A stretch of 64,000 bases of DNA. Origin: Diogma glabrata (Eukaryota > Arthropoda > Insecta > Diptera > Cylindrotomidae). The DNA lies in NCBI GenBank assembly GCA_963693315.1, contig OY856186.1:88975534-89039533 (forward strand), written 5' to 3'. The notes beneath the pieces are model-generated. The model had not been told where the DNA came from. It searched no databases and was given only the letters and a program-made list of their open reading frames with translations. Positions 46,980 through 58,346 of the stretch are shown piece by piece (position 1 is the stretch's first letter; each line of letters starts with the position of its first letter). The position numbers and the translations under genes were made by a program.

Positions 46980-49101
46980 AAAAAATATCAAACTCCGCTT
47001 AAACCAACCTAAAGCATAGGTAAACCAAATCATGTTATCCTAAACATAATACTAATCTAAACCACAAGTTAATCAAACAAACCTAATACTAACTTAAACC
47101 ATAACCCAATCAACAAACCTATCCTAAACCCAATATTAACTTAAACCATAAGCCAATCGTACCAACTTATCCTAAACCTAATACTAGCCTTAACCACAAG
47201 TCAAATCTAAACAATTTATACTTACAATATACAAGAAACATAATAATCGAAAAACAATAATCTTATTACCAATACTGATTCCGATCAATAATCAATACAA
47301 TCAATAAAAATAATAATTTTAAAATCATTAAGCATAAATACATATTATATTAAGACAATAATTTTAAGATACGCAAGCTAATCAAACATAACATAATTTT
47401 TAACAGAAACAAAAACAAATACTACGATTTTTATTTACTATTACTAAATCTTCATATTTCATAACATATGTAATTATCAAATTTAATTAGCAAAATTCAT
47501 TTCAAATAAACAAAATTGTTGAACTCATTTTATTCTTATAATAAAACAAGAATAGTTGAATTTATTTTATTTTATGTAGAAATACATATTGCGAAAAGAA
47601 AACAATTTCTTTAAAAACTTTTTTTTACAAATTTCTGTCATTGAAAATAGTTTTACAATAATAATAAACAAATAATCCTAATATCAAAACAAAAAGAATT
47701 TGACCCACATCAAAACATAGGAAACAAAAACAAAATGCATTTAAGCTAAATAAAAAAAAAAAAAAACATTTTTAAAATACATAAAAACAATTAACATATT
47801 TGCAATTTACATTTTCAAGTTTATCAAATTTTATTATCTCCAATTAATAAAGGTCGTTTAAAAAATGAAAAATCTCCAATTTCATTTTTAAAATTTATAT
47901 AATTATACAGTAATAAGTCGGCAATCATTTTTTTTTTAATAAGAACCGTATGCAATTTTTTATAAAAGATTTTGAATTTTACTAAATTTTTTTCTTTTTT
48001 CTTTAATGATCATTTAAACAAACAAAAGCAAAATCAATAAGATAAGATTTAATGGTCATATGTTCATATTTTTAGACTTAGAGAAACATTTAATATTAAG
48101 GTATATATTTTTAAGTCTTTGTATTCCAAATATTAATTTCTTATTTAATCAATATTTAATTACGGCTTACCACGTATTAATTAATTTTCACAATTACAAA
48201 GAAAACAGTAAATCGGGATTTACTAAACCAGAATAGTTCTATTACTATAAATACGATAAATATAAAATCGATAACTCCGGAAACTATATAATTTTTAAGT
48301 AATTCATAATCTACGTATTAATACTATTTTTAATCAATACTAGCTAACGCAATATCTATTTGAACGTTTAATATAAGATTTATCATACTAGATTTAGCAA
48401 TTTTATCATAATAACAATATCATCAGTTCGCGACTTAACGTACAATAATTAGCTCTTAAAACCTATCAAACAAATTTTAAAACCAAAACAAAAATCAAAA
48501 TTAGCATTTCTGTTTCTATTAAGTTGAGATTATATTCACAGAATACCTTTACTGCTTACATTAATTATGAATATTTTATATTAGCCTTTCTAATTGACCC
48601 ATGTACGAATTTTGAATTTTCTTAAACAACCTTCTAAACGATCCGAATATCTTTAACTCACTAATTATCATTAACATTACTTCTCCCCATTACTCTGTAT
48701 CATCTTTTTACCACAACAAAAATAAAGAGCAATTAAACGCCACTAAAAGTTCTAAGCGTCATATTTTAAAATTTTTTTTTTCTTTATAAAATTATTGAAG
48801 TATCCCAATTTAACTTGATTTACAAACAAATCCAGAATTCTTGATCCAAATTGATTGTTTTATTATTAAAACTATTACAATCTCTCAGCGGAATTCATTC
48901 AAACATACTTGTTTTCTTTTTTTAAAATAATAATGACAGGTATATTTGTACCATCTCTCTTATCAAATCACTATTCTAATCCTTTTTGTAATAGCAAGTC
49001 TTTTTTTATACATACCTTGGTAAAATTTTGTGTTTATCTTTAACTATTCTACCTAGCTTTCCTTTTAATTCCTTTAACGATAAACACAAAATTTTTTCCG
49101 T
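46980..49101 (+). other. 2.1-kb non-coding interior of the LTR element, with a ~48-bp tandem repeat
   Basis: No ORF of note. At about 47020-47205 three imperfect units of 47-48 bases share CCTAAACC, AATACTAA and TTAAACCATAA. The remainder is very AT-rich. In a complete Gypsy element this space would hold pol, so pol has been deleted or replaced. Confidence 0.75.
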
Positions 49102-49113
49102 GGGAGGGAGGAA
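49102..49113 (+). promoter_or_regulatory. polypurine tract
   Basis: GGGAGGGAGGAA directly before the 3' LTR, the primer site for plus-strand synthesis. Confidence 0.9.
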
Positions 49114-50301
49114 TGTAGTATCTCCAAATAAATATCCAAACACCTAAACTCCCAAACTTACATCTCGCTAACATTCTTATAAATTTCGAATCTAGTATCT
49201 CTGAATATTCCAAATTAATTAATAACATTCCTCAATATCCAAATATAAATTCAAAATAAATAGTCCAACAAAAACGCAACACTGACCTAAACTCTAGTTT
49301 TCCATTTTCAATCGTTCTCAATTATATATCAAAATTTCACAACCGTACATTTATTCCAATTTTATTAAAACAATATTTCCGCGTTAATAACCTAAATCTT
49401 TATTAAAATTAAAATAAACGTTAATTTCGCGAAATTACATTATGTAATTTTTAATAAAATAAAAACAAAAAACTAAAGTTTGGTCAGTAGATCGTTTTTA
49501 TAGAAATACCAATTAATAATAAGGTCAACGAGTAATCGTTTTTTAAATTATAAAAGTAATATTTTAAATCAAAATCGCAGTAGTCGGAAAAAACAGTTTT
49601 ACTAAATCGAATCAAGTCAGTCATTTTTGAGAGTCAATTTTACAAATATAAAACAAGCCAGTCAATTTTAAGAAAAATCAATTAAACGGTCAGTTGTTAC
49701 AAATCAACCAAGTGAAATCGTAAAGTCAAGTGATTCATTAAAATAGTAATTAAGCGGACCAATAGTGAAGTCAGTGTTCTTTAGTCAATCTTTATTTGAC
49801 AAATCAATCATTAGGTCAAATTTTAAATATTATAAACAGAGTTTAGTTTACAAACTATAAGTTAAGTAAAATATAAAAATAAACCAAAACATTGTGTTAT
49901 AGTTTTTGTCAAATAAAAGTGATGTTATTTGGAGTTTTAAATATATAAATATAAACTAAAATATTGAGTTATTGTTTTTGTCAAATAAAAGTGCTGTAAT
50001 TTGGAGTTCTACTTAAACTTGTGTAAGCTAACCTAAACTTATCACAAAGAGTTTCCTTCATTTCTTTGGGAAATAAGAACGTTTCGGTTAGAGATTGAGT
50101 GCAGTCAATCAACAGACACATCAATAATCATATTAGTTAATTAAAAGCACTGCATTTTCCACACGTGAAAGTGTCACCAGCCTTCGAAAGCACTAAAGTA
50201 TAAAATATAAAATAAAGTATAAAATAAGTAGTGAAATAAAAGCTTAAAACAAATATCAGCACTACACATTGTTTTATAGTAGTGTTAACATTTGCACTAC
50301 A
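49114..50301 (+). repeat. 3' LTR
   Basis: 1188 bp, identical to the 5' LTR by eye except for two extra bases near the start. It is followed by AACC, the target duplication, and then by the RTE ORF. Confidence 0.93.
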
Positions 50302-52640
50302 AACCCAAGCATTCCGAAATTCAATCAACGGAAACGATTTAACATCTCATCACTAAAGAATGCAGAAACAGAAGAGAGATATCAAAACCATATTGCCGAA
50401 ACATTGGAGAAATCAGAAACCATTAATGGAGATGTCGATAAGTCATGGTATTTGCTCAAAGATGCTGTTTTAAGCGCTGCTGAGGGAATACTTGGACGAC
50501 CACAAAACCACTCCCAGAAGCCATGGATGGATCAAGCATGTCTTGACGCTATTCAATACAAAAGAGATTGCTATCTGAAATGTCTGCAAGGACGCAACAC
50601 CAGGTCCACGAAGGAGAACTATAAACTGGCAAGACAAGCCGTTACAAAGTTATGTAGACGAACGAAGAGAGAATGGTGGAAGAGAAAGTGTGAGGAGATT
50701 GAAAGCTTCAATAAGGAACATCAATCGCGTAACTTCTTTCAACAGGTTAAAACCTTAAAGAAGGGCCCTCAAACTAGATCGACTGCTATTCAAAACGAAG
50801 ATGGGGAGCTACAAGTAGACCTTAAAAATATTTTAGATACTTGGGCCGCTTATTTTGAGAATCTTCTCAACTTAAGTGACCAGAAACAAGTCGGGCGACG
50901 AGCAAAGCTTATTCGTGCGTCAAAGGTACATGTAGACGAACCCACCAAAGAGGAATTCGATGCGGCGCTGTCAAAATTAAAATGCAATAAAGCACCTGGT
51001 ATCGACGATATAACATCCGAAATGATTGTACATGGTGGTGAAACTCTATCCTTAAGATTGTTTGAACTTGTTCAAATGATCTGGAGGACTGAAACCATGC
51101 CACAGGACTGGAACACAGCTATGCTGATACCAATCCATAAAAAAGGTAATCGCCTATAATGTGCAAACTACAGAGGAATCGCTCTACTCTGCACAGCATA
51201 TAAGATCTTTTCTTACAATTTGCTATCCAAAATCAATCCTTTTGCTGAACAACTGTTTGGAGAATATCAGTGTGGCTTCCGGCGGGGCCGAGGTACCACC
51301 GATGCACTTTTCTCGATAAGGATGATTTTGGAAAAGTGCCGAGAGTTCAACATACCAGTGCACCAACTCTTCATTGATTTCAGGCAGGCCTACGATTCTC
51401 TCGAACGAGAGACTCTATGGTCTGCTCTGGTGTCAATGGGAATTCCTGGTAAACTGGTATCACTATGCAAAATGACAGTACAGAACTCTCAATGCTGTGT
51501 ACGAGTAGAGAACGAAATATCAAGGTTTTTTAAAGTCGACTCCGGGTTAAGACAAGGTGATGCTATCTCTCCTATACTTTTTAGTTTAGCCTTGGAATAT
51601 GTGTGCCGTCAAAAGAAACTACCGACTAACAACAATATCTTGTCAATAAACTCAGTACAGATGATTGCATACGCTGATGATGTTGTCATCCTCGGCCGAA
51701 GTGAAGCTGTTATGAGTGAGACTTTTAAGTCGCTTGAGAGTGGAGCTAGAAATATTGGTCTTCAAATTAACTACAATAAAACCAAACAAATGAATGTTTC
51801 AAGAGAGTCTGAGAAGAAAGATTTGATGTGCGGCGATGAACGAATTGAGGGAGTTGAATCTTTTAAATATTTGGGATCAATGCTTGACTCAAACAACAGC
51901 ATACTTACAGATATAAAAGCTCGAATCGCTGCAGGTAATCGAACTTTCTACTCAATCAAACCTCTCCTTGGATCTCCGTATGTATCAACTAACACCAAGC
52001 TCAAGTTATACAAGACATTGATTAGACCGGTTGTGATGTATGGATCACAAACGTGGACCCTTACACAGAATGACGAATCGCATTTATCTGTATTTGAGCG
52101 TAAGATATTACGCTACATTTTTGGTCCACTTAAGACAGACGATGGAGAGTATAGAACCCGATATAACTTTGAGATCAGAGACCTTCTTGAGGGTCCTGAT
52201 ATAATAGGTTGTATCCGTTCTAATAGGATTGCTTGGTTTGGGCATGTTCTACGAGCCGATTCACAGTCTGGAATGATTAGAAAAATGTACGTTAGTACCC
52301 CAGGGAGTGGGCGACCGCGAGGTAGACCACGACTACAATGGGAGACTGACGTAATAAACGACCTTAAAAAAATCGGCTGCCATGGTAATTATGTCGCTGT
52401 TGCGAATGACCGTGGTGAATATTCGAAGCTGATTAGCCTGGCAACGCTCCTACATGGAGCATGAACGCCGTTAAAAAAAAAAAAAAAAAAAAAAAATATT
52501 TTGGAATTATGTTTGATAGCACACCTGACATTTCACATATTGATCAAATGTCAGAAGCGATTCGTTATTTGAAAATTGATGGTAGAAAAGTGGAAATAAA
52601 GGAAGTATTCCTCGGATTTTTCCTTTACATGGAAAAAAAA

Positions 52641-53736
52641 GTCCAGCGGCAGGTATATCTGCTAGAAAAAGGTAGATTTCTTGATCAGACAGATATGCAT
52701 ACAAGTAGAATCAATGTATCAAATTAGTTGAAATCAAAAAACTAAATAGAAACGGAATTATCCAACAAATTTCACAAAAGACATTTAGTACATTAACCGA
52801 AACTACTTTATGCAATTTCGGAACAGTTTTGTTTAATTTGGTTAAAATTAGTCATAACATATTAAATCCACCAAAGATCAAACAAACGTCCAACAAAGAT
52901 CAAAAGAACTACGTGACAACTACAATTTTACCATCACACATAATTTATAATCAAACATTATTAAACAATTTTAATTTAAAATCATCTTTGTGTTGTATTT
53001 TTTTGTTCTCATTTAATCTTTTTTCAAATACATAGTTTACTTAGTGAATAAAAATTAAAAATACAAACAAAAGAGCATATGATAATTTTCCTTGGGTATT
53101 AAATGGCTTGAGATTTGTCTGTAATATGTGCATTATATTGCTTATAAAAATGGAACCTTTTGGGTTAGAAAGCTGGAATTTTGTGAGGCTATAGTTTAAA
53201 AATTGTCTTAAAAGTTAAGATGAATTTAAATAACATAAACTCAAACATGATGAAATCATTGCCTTTTGCGTTTGTTTTCATTTCAACAGACCTGGGGCCT
53301 CAACCTTTAGACCTGAACTATTTTTTTTTTAAATTTTGGAAAGATTTATATTGAAACTTTGTGTAAAAAAGTTTTCAAGTGTGAGCTTGCCATTTTCATC
53401 TAGATCAAGGACAAAAAAGATTGGCAAATTTTTAAAACAGCTGATTTTCCAAGAACCTGGAACGTCAAAGTTGTCATTTGGATAAAAATGATAGAAATAT
53501 GTTCAAATATTCAATATTTTTAAATTTAATTAAAATATTATGATTCAAACGGAAGTTATAGCGCCCTAGATTATTCGACATTTTAGGCTCTAGCCACTTA
53601 ACTGGTACCTGGATATGGCCAGTTCACGAACATGTCTAAGACATTATTTGCCGAAACACACACAAAAAATTATTTTGGTGTTGGCCGAAAAATGCGACCG
53701 TGAGAGTGCCGCCAAATTCCGTTATATCTCATATCG

Positions 53737-53820
<84 letters not shown>

Positions 53821-53941
53821 TTTTTTTTCATTTTGATTTTCCGTTTCCGCTTATCATATATAGTCGTTTGGCACCAAAATTTTTCCGAAATTCCGAGATG
53901 AAGCACATACCAATAGGTAGATTTTTATATGAAATCTACCT
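52641..53941 (-). repeat. copy 3 of the (TA)n repeat family, full length (1301 bp), inverted
   Basis: It starts GTCCAGCGGCAGGTATATC and ends with the palindrome AGGTAGATTT...AAATCTACCT. It is collinear with copy 2, and the length difference is explained by the TA block. It sits inside an A run of the hAT transposase gene. Both flanks are A-rich (A8 on the left, AAAA on the right), so a target duplication of A residues is likely but cannot be measured. Removing it rejoins the hAT reading frame. Confidence 0.9.
53738..53817. repeat. (TA)n microsatellite inside repeat copy 3
   Basis: 80 bases of pure TA, the shortest of the three comparable tracts. Confidence 0.97.
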
Positions 53942-53973
53942 AAAAGCCACTGATTTAAGCGATGAAATTATTA

Positions 53974-54410
53974 CACTGAAAAAAATGAAGTAATGACAAC
54001 CTCATCTCGAAGTTGGCAGTTTATTATTCATGCAAAGAAAAGATATTTACAAATGATTTCACCGTGATTGGGACGGGACAACTACTTAGTACTCAGTAAC
54101 ATTTTACTGACAGCACAATGAGGTTTATTGAAAATATAAAGTGTTATATCCAATATAACAGTAGGTGAATAAAGTTGATAACTATTTCCGTGAAAACATA
54201 TTTCTTTGGCCTTATATCATGAATTTAAAAATTTAAGTATTTGAGATTAATTGAACTATATTTTATTTTCACATAAATATTTCATGTGATTGTCGGCTTA
54301 TAATTGCACAGTTGTTGAATCAATCTCGTAGTTCGATTCGCCATATCAGCACGCACGGTGAGGTTGAGACAACTGCATTTCCATTGGAAATAGGACATGT
54401 TTTTTCAGTG
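53974..54410 (+). mobile_element. MITE copy B (437 bp) with TA target duplication
   Basis: The ends CACTGAAAAAAATGAAG and ACATGTTTTTTCAGTG form an inverted repeat, with TA on both outer sides (53972-53973 and 54411-54412), as for Tc1/mariner-type insertions. It is non-coding, shares its full length with 31187-31617, and removing it restores the hAT frame across EII-KDLEND. Confidence 0.88.
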
Positions 54411-55484
54411 TAAAGATCTTGAAAATGACGGTATAGATGTTATGAATTGTTCCCAAGGTTATAATATTGCAGCTGTTATGAGTAGTATACATGGAGGAGT
54501 GCAAGCTATTATTAAAGTTAAAAATAACAAAGAAATTTTTGTCGGCTGCAAAGATCATTCAATTAATGAATGGCCAACACTCATTTGCACAAAATGTAGC
54601 TTGTGTAACGTTTTTTAGAACAGTGAAAGCCATTTTTACATGTTTTTCTGCTTCGACTAGCTGCTGGGAAGTGCTTGTTAAACACAAAAAAACAACTGTT
54701 AAAAGACTCTTAACAACGCATTGGAGTGCTCATTATGCTGCAGTAAAAGTATTGGCCGAAAATTTTGATGGGATTGTGGCTGCAATTGAGAAGCTAAGTG
54801 ATCAACAAGAAAATGTAGACAGAACCACAGAACCTTATCCATGCAGCTTGTTATTTTACGTTTCTTTGCTATCTTTTGTTTTGGAATGATATTCTAAGGG
54901 AAATAATATCTGTGATCAGATTGAATTGCAAAGCAAGGGCTTGAACATTGATCAATTAGTTACAAAAATAGAGTCAATTCGTAATGAAGTCAGTTCAAGA
55001 TTTAGCTTCATTGTTCGAGGTTGTGCAGACAAACGCTTAGCATTTGGCGAACAGTGAAGTGTTGAAATTATCTGTATCAAAATTTGCCAGTTTTTATGAT
55101 GAGGTATTGGCAACAGAACTCCTCATAGAGATACCAAGGTTAAGAAGGCATTTAACAGCGGCCAATGTTAGTTTCTAGCTGGGTGTACCTAGACTTTTTG
55201 AAATTCATCGTAGAATGGTATTTTTCAGAATTTCTTCTGAATCTTACGGTCGCACTAAAGTTATTTATGACTATTTGCGTATTAGTGGCTTCGAGTGAGA
55301 GGAGTTTCAGCAAATTAAAATTAATTAAAAATTACTTGCGATCAACAATGACCCGATGTAGCTTATTACTTAAAAAAAATTATAAATTAAGTTTATCGGC
55401 TTTTTATTATTATTGACAGTTTTTATTTTTGGGGTGACACCACAATATCCGCCCCGGGTGTCATCCATGCTAGCTACGCCACTG

Positions 55485-56859
55485 GAAAAAGGTAGTATTA
55501 ACAGAGCATCATTATTATTTTGACGTTTGTTGAACATCGTAATTGAAATTTTTAAGTTGTTTGTCAAAACTATCAATAATTATACATAATTTATTAAATG
55601 TTATACATTATTTATTAAATTTATAGTTTTTCCAAAAATTTTAACACCATGTTTTGTACTTTAATAAAACTTCTAGTGCTATAATTACTTTTTTTACAGA
55701 TTATTTCCTTCGGATTGTGAATATGGATGATTTGTTATAATTTGAAGTTTTGAAGAGATTTTTTAAGAGATACGAACTCAGAATCGCAATTAAAGAAAAT
55801 CTCTTTAAAAAAATCTCTTACAAAAATATCTTATGTAAGAGACGTAAGAGATCTTTTAGCTCAGAATCGGACTGTTAATTGTAAACAAACACTTACCTAA
55901 AGCTTTCTACGTGCATCAGCCTGATTTTTTTTTTGTAGACAAATCCCATGATTTTTTTTACCTAAGCCGAAATTGTCTGAGCTGTTGAAGAGTTTTTTGT
56001 TGATGATCTTAAACCGAATTAGAATAATGTCACCTTATTGTGACTGCATTATCTGCAAATCAATGAAAAACTTGCATTGATCATTTAATGATTTTTTCTA
56101 TATAATTTGTTTACTCAGATGCAAGTTTTTACACTGATTTGCAAAAAATTATTGAATGTGAAATGTAAACTGAAATTTTAACTGATTAATGAAAATTATT
56201 AGTTTGAAGATTATAGGGTAATTAAGGAATTTCCTTAATTACATACCTTATAATCTTCATACTAGTATTTTAAACTTACCCAAAATGATATTCTTATTGT
56301 CACTTTTTTAATATAAACAAACTTTGACGTTTGTTGACAGTAGTTATGGTGGACCGGAGTTATGGTGGAAATTTGACTCTACCTATTGTTGGACTCTTAA
56401 ACTATCCAAAATCATAGCCATCTACCGGATAAAAACGTGCTGAACATTCGGATTTTTAATATGCCGGATGATGAGACAGAAAAATTGAAATTGTGACTTT
56501 GAGGAAATATTTCCTATATTTTATTGTGTTGTAAAGTGGAAAATATTTGATGTAATTTAAAAAGTTGAGTTCAGTTTGATGTTTGATTGTAATTAAATTT
56601 ATTGAATAGATAAAATGTGTCTGAAACTAAAAAGAAATTGAGAGTTATTATTGTCCGGAAATGAAAGTGAAATCCATTTTTGTAATAGCGACAACATTAT
56701 TGTTACAGCCGAAAGCAAAAGTTACATGCTAAACATAACCTTAAAATTGTTAAAGGGAAAGTAATGTTATTACTACAACTATTACGGAAGTTTTTTTTTG
56801 AAGATCATTACTGTGATTACCATTGAGAGTTATGATAAATAAGCTAAAATCATTTTCCT
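55485..56859. other. 1.4 kb without a recognised gene
   Basis: At about 55740-55870 repeated AAGAGATTTTTTAAGAGA-like and CTCAGAATCG motifs suggest a decayed small transposon. A near-perfect inverted repeat centred on GGAATTTCC lies at 56208-56261 (GAAGATTATA ... TATAATCTTC). Confidence 0.4.
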
Positions 56860-57315
56860 CAACATAAATGTACATATTACTGCTGTTGTGAAATTAGGTA
56901 TTGATTATCACTGTTATTCATCATTGCTGTTTTTTTTGATTATTGCTGGTATTTGAGAGGAATTAACGGAGTCAGCTTAAATTTACATATTACTGCTGCT
57001 GCGGAAATAGTTATTAATCATCATCGTTGTAATTGATCATTGCTATTTTTATTAATGCTGGTACTGGAAAGAAATTAATTGAGTCAACGTAAATTTATAT
57101 ATTACTGCTTTTGTGGAATTAATTATTGACCATCATTACTGTTTATCATGATTGTTATTTTATTTAATTCTGGTACCTGAGAGGAATTAATTGATTCATC
57201 ATAAATTTGCTTATTAGTGCTGTTGTGGACATAATTATTGATAATCATTGCCGTCATTCATCATTGTGGTTATTGTTGATGCTGATACCTGAAATAAATT
57301 AATCGTATATGGTGA
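56860..57315 (+). repeat. 112-bp tandem repeat, four copies
   Basis: The landmark TACATATTACTGCTG recurs at 56871, 56984, 57096 (TATATATTACTGCTT) and 57208 (diverged), giving periods of 113, 112 and 112. Units also share a CATCATTGCTGTT-like core, CTGGTACCTGAGAGGAATTAA and a GAGTCAACGTAAAT-like end. No ORF spans it. Confidence 0.85.
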
Positions 57316-57699
57316 AGGGGTGCCAACGGAATCAATATTATGAGGGTCCTGCTTTTTTAAAAATCCGATTAATTTGTAAGTCGAGTCTCTTTTAAGATTA
57401 ATTAATTTTATGTTGCATTTATTAAATACTAGTATAGAATAATGAAATCTAAAATAAGCATGATCTCCATGTTAGACTAAATGAATAATTAGTGATTAAG
57501 ACGTGAGAGCGAACTCGTTCACTCCTCCCGTGGTGGTTCATATAAATTTTTTTTTAAATGTCTTACAAAGTAAAAAAATTTTTATCGCACACAATTTTTT
57601 TGTTGCCCACGGCTTAATCTATTTATAAAACATTGAAATACTGAAGCTATCCCGTTGTAGCCAGGTGTGAGAAGCCTGTAACGCGTGCAATATCTTTTT
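57316..57699. other. short gap without a recognised gene
   Basis: AT-rich; nothing identified. Confidence 0.4.
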
Positions 57700-58165
57700 T
57701 AACAACAACTCAAAAACTGCGCATCCACACACAAATAACACCCCACACCCGGGTGACAAAAGGTTTTTTTACCCTCTTTAACCCCATCCCCGTAAATATG
57801 ATTATTTGAGTCTCCACTATAATCTTGGTTTAAAATATACCAAAATGCCTGTCTCAGTGAATTTTTTCAAATTTTTCTGTCAAACAGTGTCGAAACGGAG
57901 GGGCGGGGGCGGTTTGGGCGGTCACAATCAGGTGCTTTTTTAAATGACACCCCACTCGCTGGGGTGAAAAAGTTTTTTTTTACCCTTATCTACTCCCATC
58001 CCTTAAAAACACAGAAATATAATTATTTGAGGCTTCGCTATAATTTTCGTTCAGACTTTATTAAACTTTCTGTATCTATGAATTTTTTCAAATTTTCTGT
58101 CAATTAAACTCGAATTCTTAAGGGAGGAAGCAACTTTTTGTGGCACTTTTTTAACAATAATTCAA
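57700..58165 (+). repeat. direct duplication of a ~215-bp unit
   Basis: Two diverged units share AACAACTCAAAAACT/AACAATAATTCAAAAACT, ACACCCCAC, GGGTGA-AAAAG-TTTTTTTACCC, CCCATCCC, ATAATTATTTGAG and GAATTTTTTCAAATTTTCTGTC. A G-rich block (GGAGGGGCGGGGGCGG) at about 57898 separates them and is out of keeping with the local composition. Confidence 0.7.
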
Positions 58166-58346
58166 AAACTATGAATTGCAAAATTCTAAAAAAAAATGGC
58201 TACAATAAAACGTAAAGAAAACGTCATTATTCCAAATTATACAAAAAGTGGTCCATAGGATTGATGGCTTACGAGATAATCGATATTATGCGAAAAACAC
58301 GTTGTACTCTCACCAATAGGGTTCGTTATAAAAAACGGACCCCTTA

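Larger units (their letters stand above)
42863..50301 (+). mobile_element. young Gypsy-like LTR retrotransposon lacking pol
   Basis: The LTRs at 42863-44048 (1186 bp) and 49114-50301 (1188 bp) start TGTAGTATC and end GCACTACA. The only difference I found is CC against CTCC at the tenth base region (2-bp indel). AACC flanks the element at 42859-42862 and 50302-50305, a 4-bp target duplication. A PBS (44051-44066) and PPT (49102-49113) are present. The 5.06-kb interior has one long ORF (Gag-like) and no RT, RNase H, integrase or protease, so the element must have moved with enzymes from elsewhere. LTR identity marks it as the youngest layer of the nest. Confidence 0.93.
41935..52464 (+). pseudogene. 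RTE ORF: AP endonuclease and reverse transcriptase, split and with one stop
   Basis: The endonuclease (41935-42867) shows RIGTWNVRSLS, DIIALQEIRQP, LIAVHAPTEAK, MVLGDFNGQVGRD, KQIDHVLV and GSDHFLV, the full catalytic set. The ORF is then cut by the LTR element. Beyond 50305 the linker resumes, then NKAPGIDDITSEMI, LIPIHKKGNRL, CANYRGIALL, CGFRRGRGTTDALFSI, FIDFRQAYDSLERETLW, GLRQGDAISPILF and the catalytic AYADDVVIL at 51668-51694. After these come a C-terminal GSQTWTL and WFGHVLRAD region with GRPRGRPR. The only stop outside the insertion is a TAA at 51157-51159, where the family has a Glu codon (KKGDRLECANYRG pattern). Frames on both sides of the insertion are otherwise intact. The RT primes on nicked target DNA. 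Confidence 0.93.
41699..52496 (+). mobile_element. RTE-type non-LTR retrotransposon, near full length, split by an LTR element
   Basis: Without the 7.4-kb LTR element the RTE is about 3.35 kb, the usual RTE size. It has a 5' UTR of about 240 bp (41699-41934), one ORF with endonuclease and RT, and a 24-A tail (52473-52496). AAATATTTTGG occurs at 41688-41698 and again at 52494-52504, an 11-bp target duplication overlapping the A tail. The flanking sequence on both sides is hAT transposase, cut between the codons for KYFG and its continuation IMFDSTPDISH. Confidence 0.93.
52497..55410 (+). pseudogene. hAT transposase of relic 2, central and C-terminal parts, twice interrupted
   Basis: 52497-52640 reads FGIMFDSTPDISHIDQ, then IRYLKIDGRKVEIKEVFLGF, including the first catalytic Asp region. 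After the (TA)n copy, 53942-53973 reads KATDLSDEII. After the MITE, 54411 onward reads DLENDGIDVMNC, QGYNIAAVMSSIHGGVQAII, HSFAQNVACVTFF, TTHWSAHYAAVK (the conserved TRWSAR region) and VLAENFDGIVAAIEKL. A decayed stretch follows. The frame 55165-55416 ends with VASSERSFSKLKLIKNYLRS, the hAT dimerisation motif. Several frameshifts and stops occur between the pieces. Confidence 0.85.
40440..55484 (+). mobile_element. hAT transposon relic 2, host of a nest of insertions
   Basis: Transposase segments at 40500-41698, 52497-52640, 53942-53973 and 54411-55410 are collinear with one ZMYM1-like hAT transposase. The right terminus is CTAGCTACGCCACTG (55470-55484), the complement of a CAGTGGCGTAGCTAG end. 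Insertions between the segments are an RTE element (41699-52496), a (TA)n family copy (52641-53941) and a MITE (53974-54410). Taking out the MITE or the (TA)n copy brings the flanking transposase segments back in frame. It is a different family from hAT relic 1 (18479-20531). Confidence 0.85.

Noticed and set aside
42863..50301. Reading the LTR element as an errantivirus with env
   Set aside because: There is no pol, and the hydrophobic C-terminus of the single ORF shows no signal peptide or cleavage motif that would support an envelope protein.
52641..53941. (TA)n repeat family as a Helitron
   Set aside because: It has a terminal hairpin, but no TC start, no CTRR end and no insertion between A and T could be shown.
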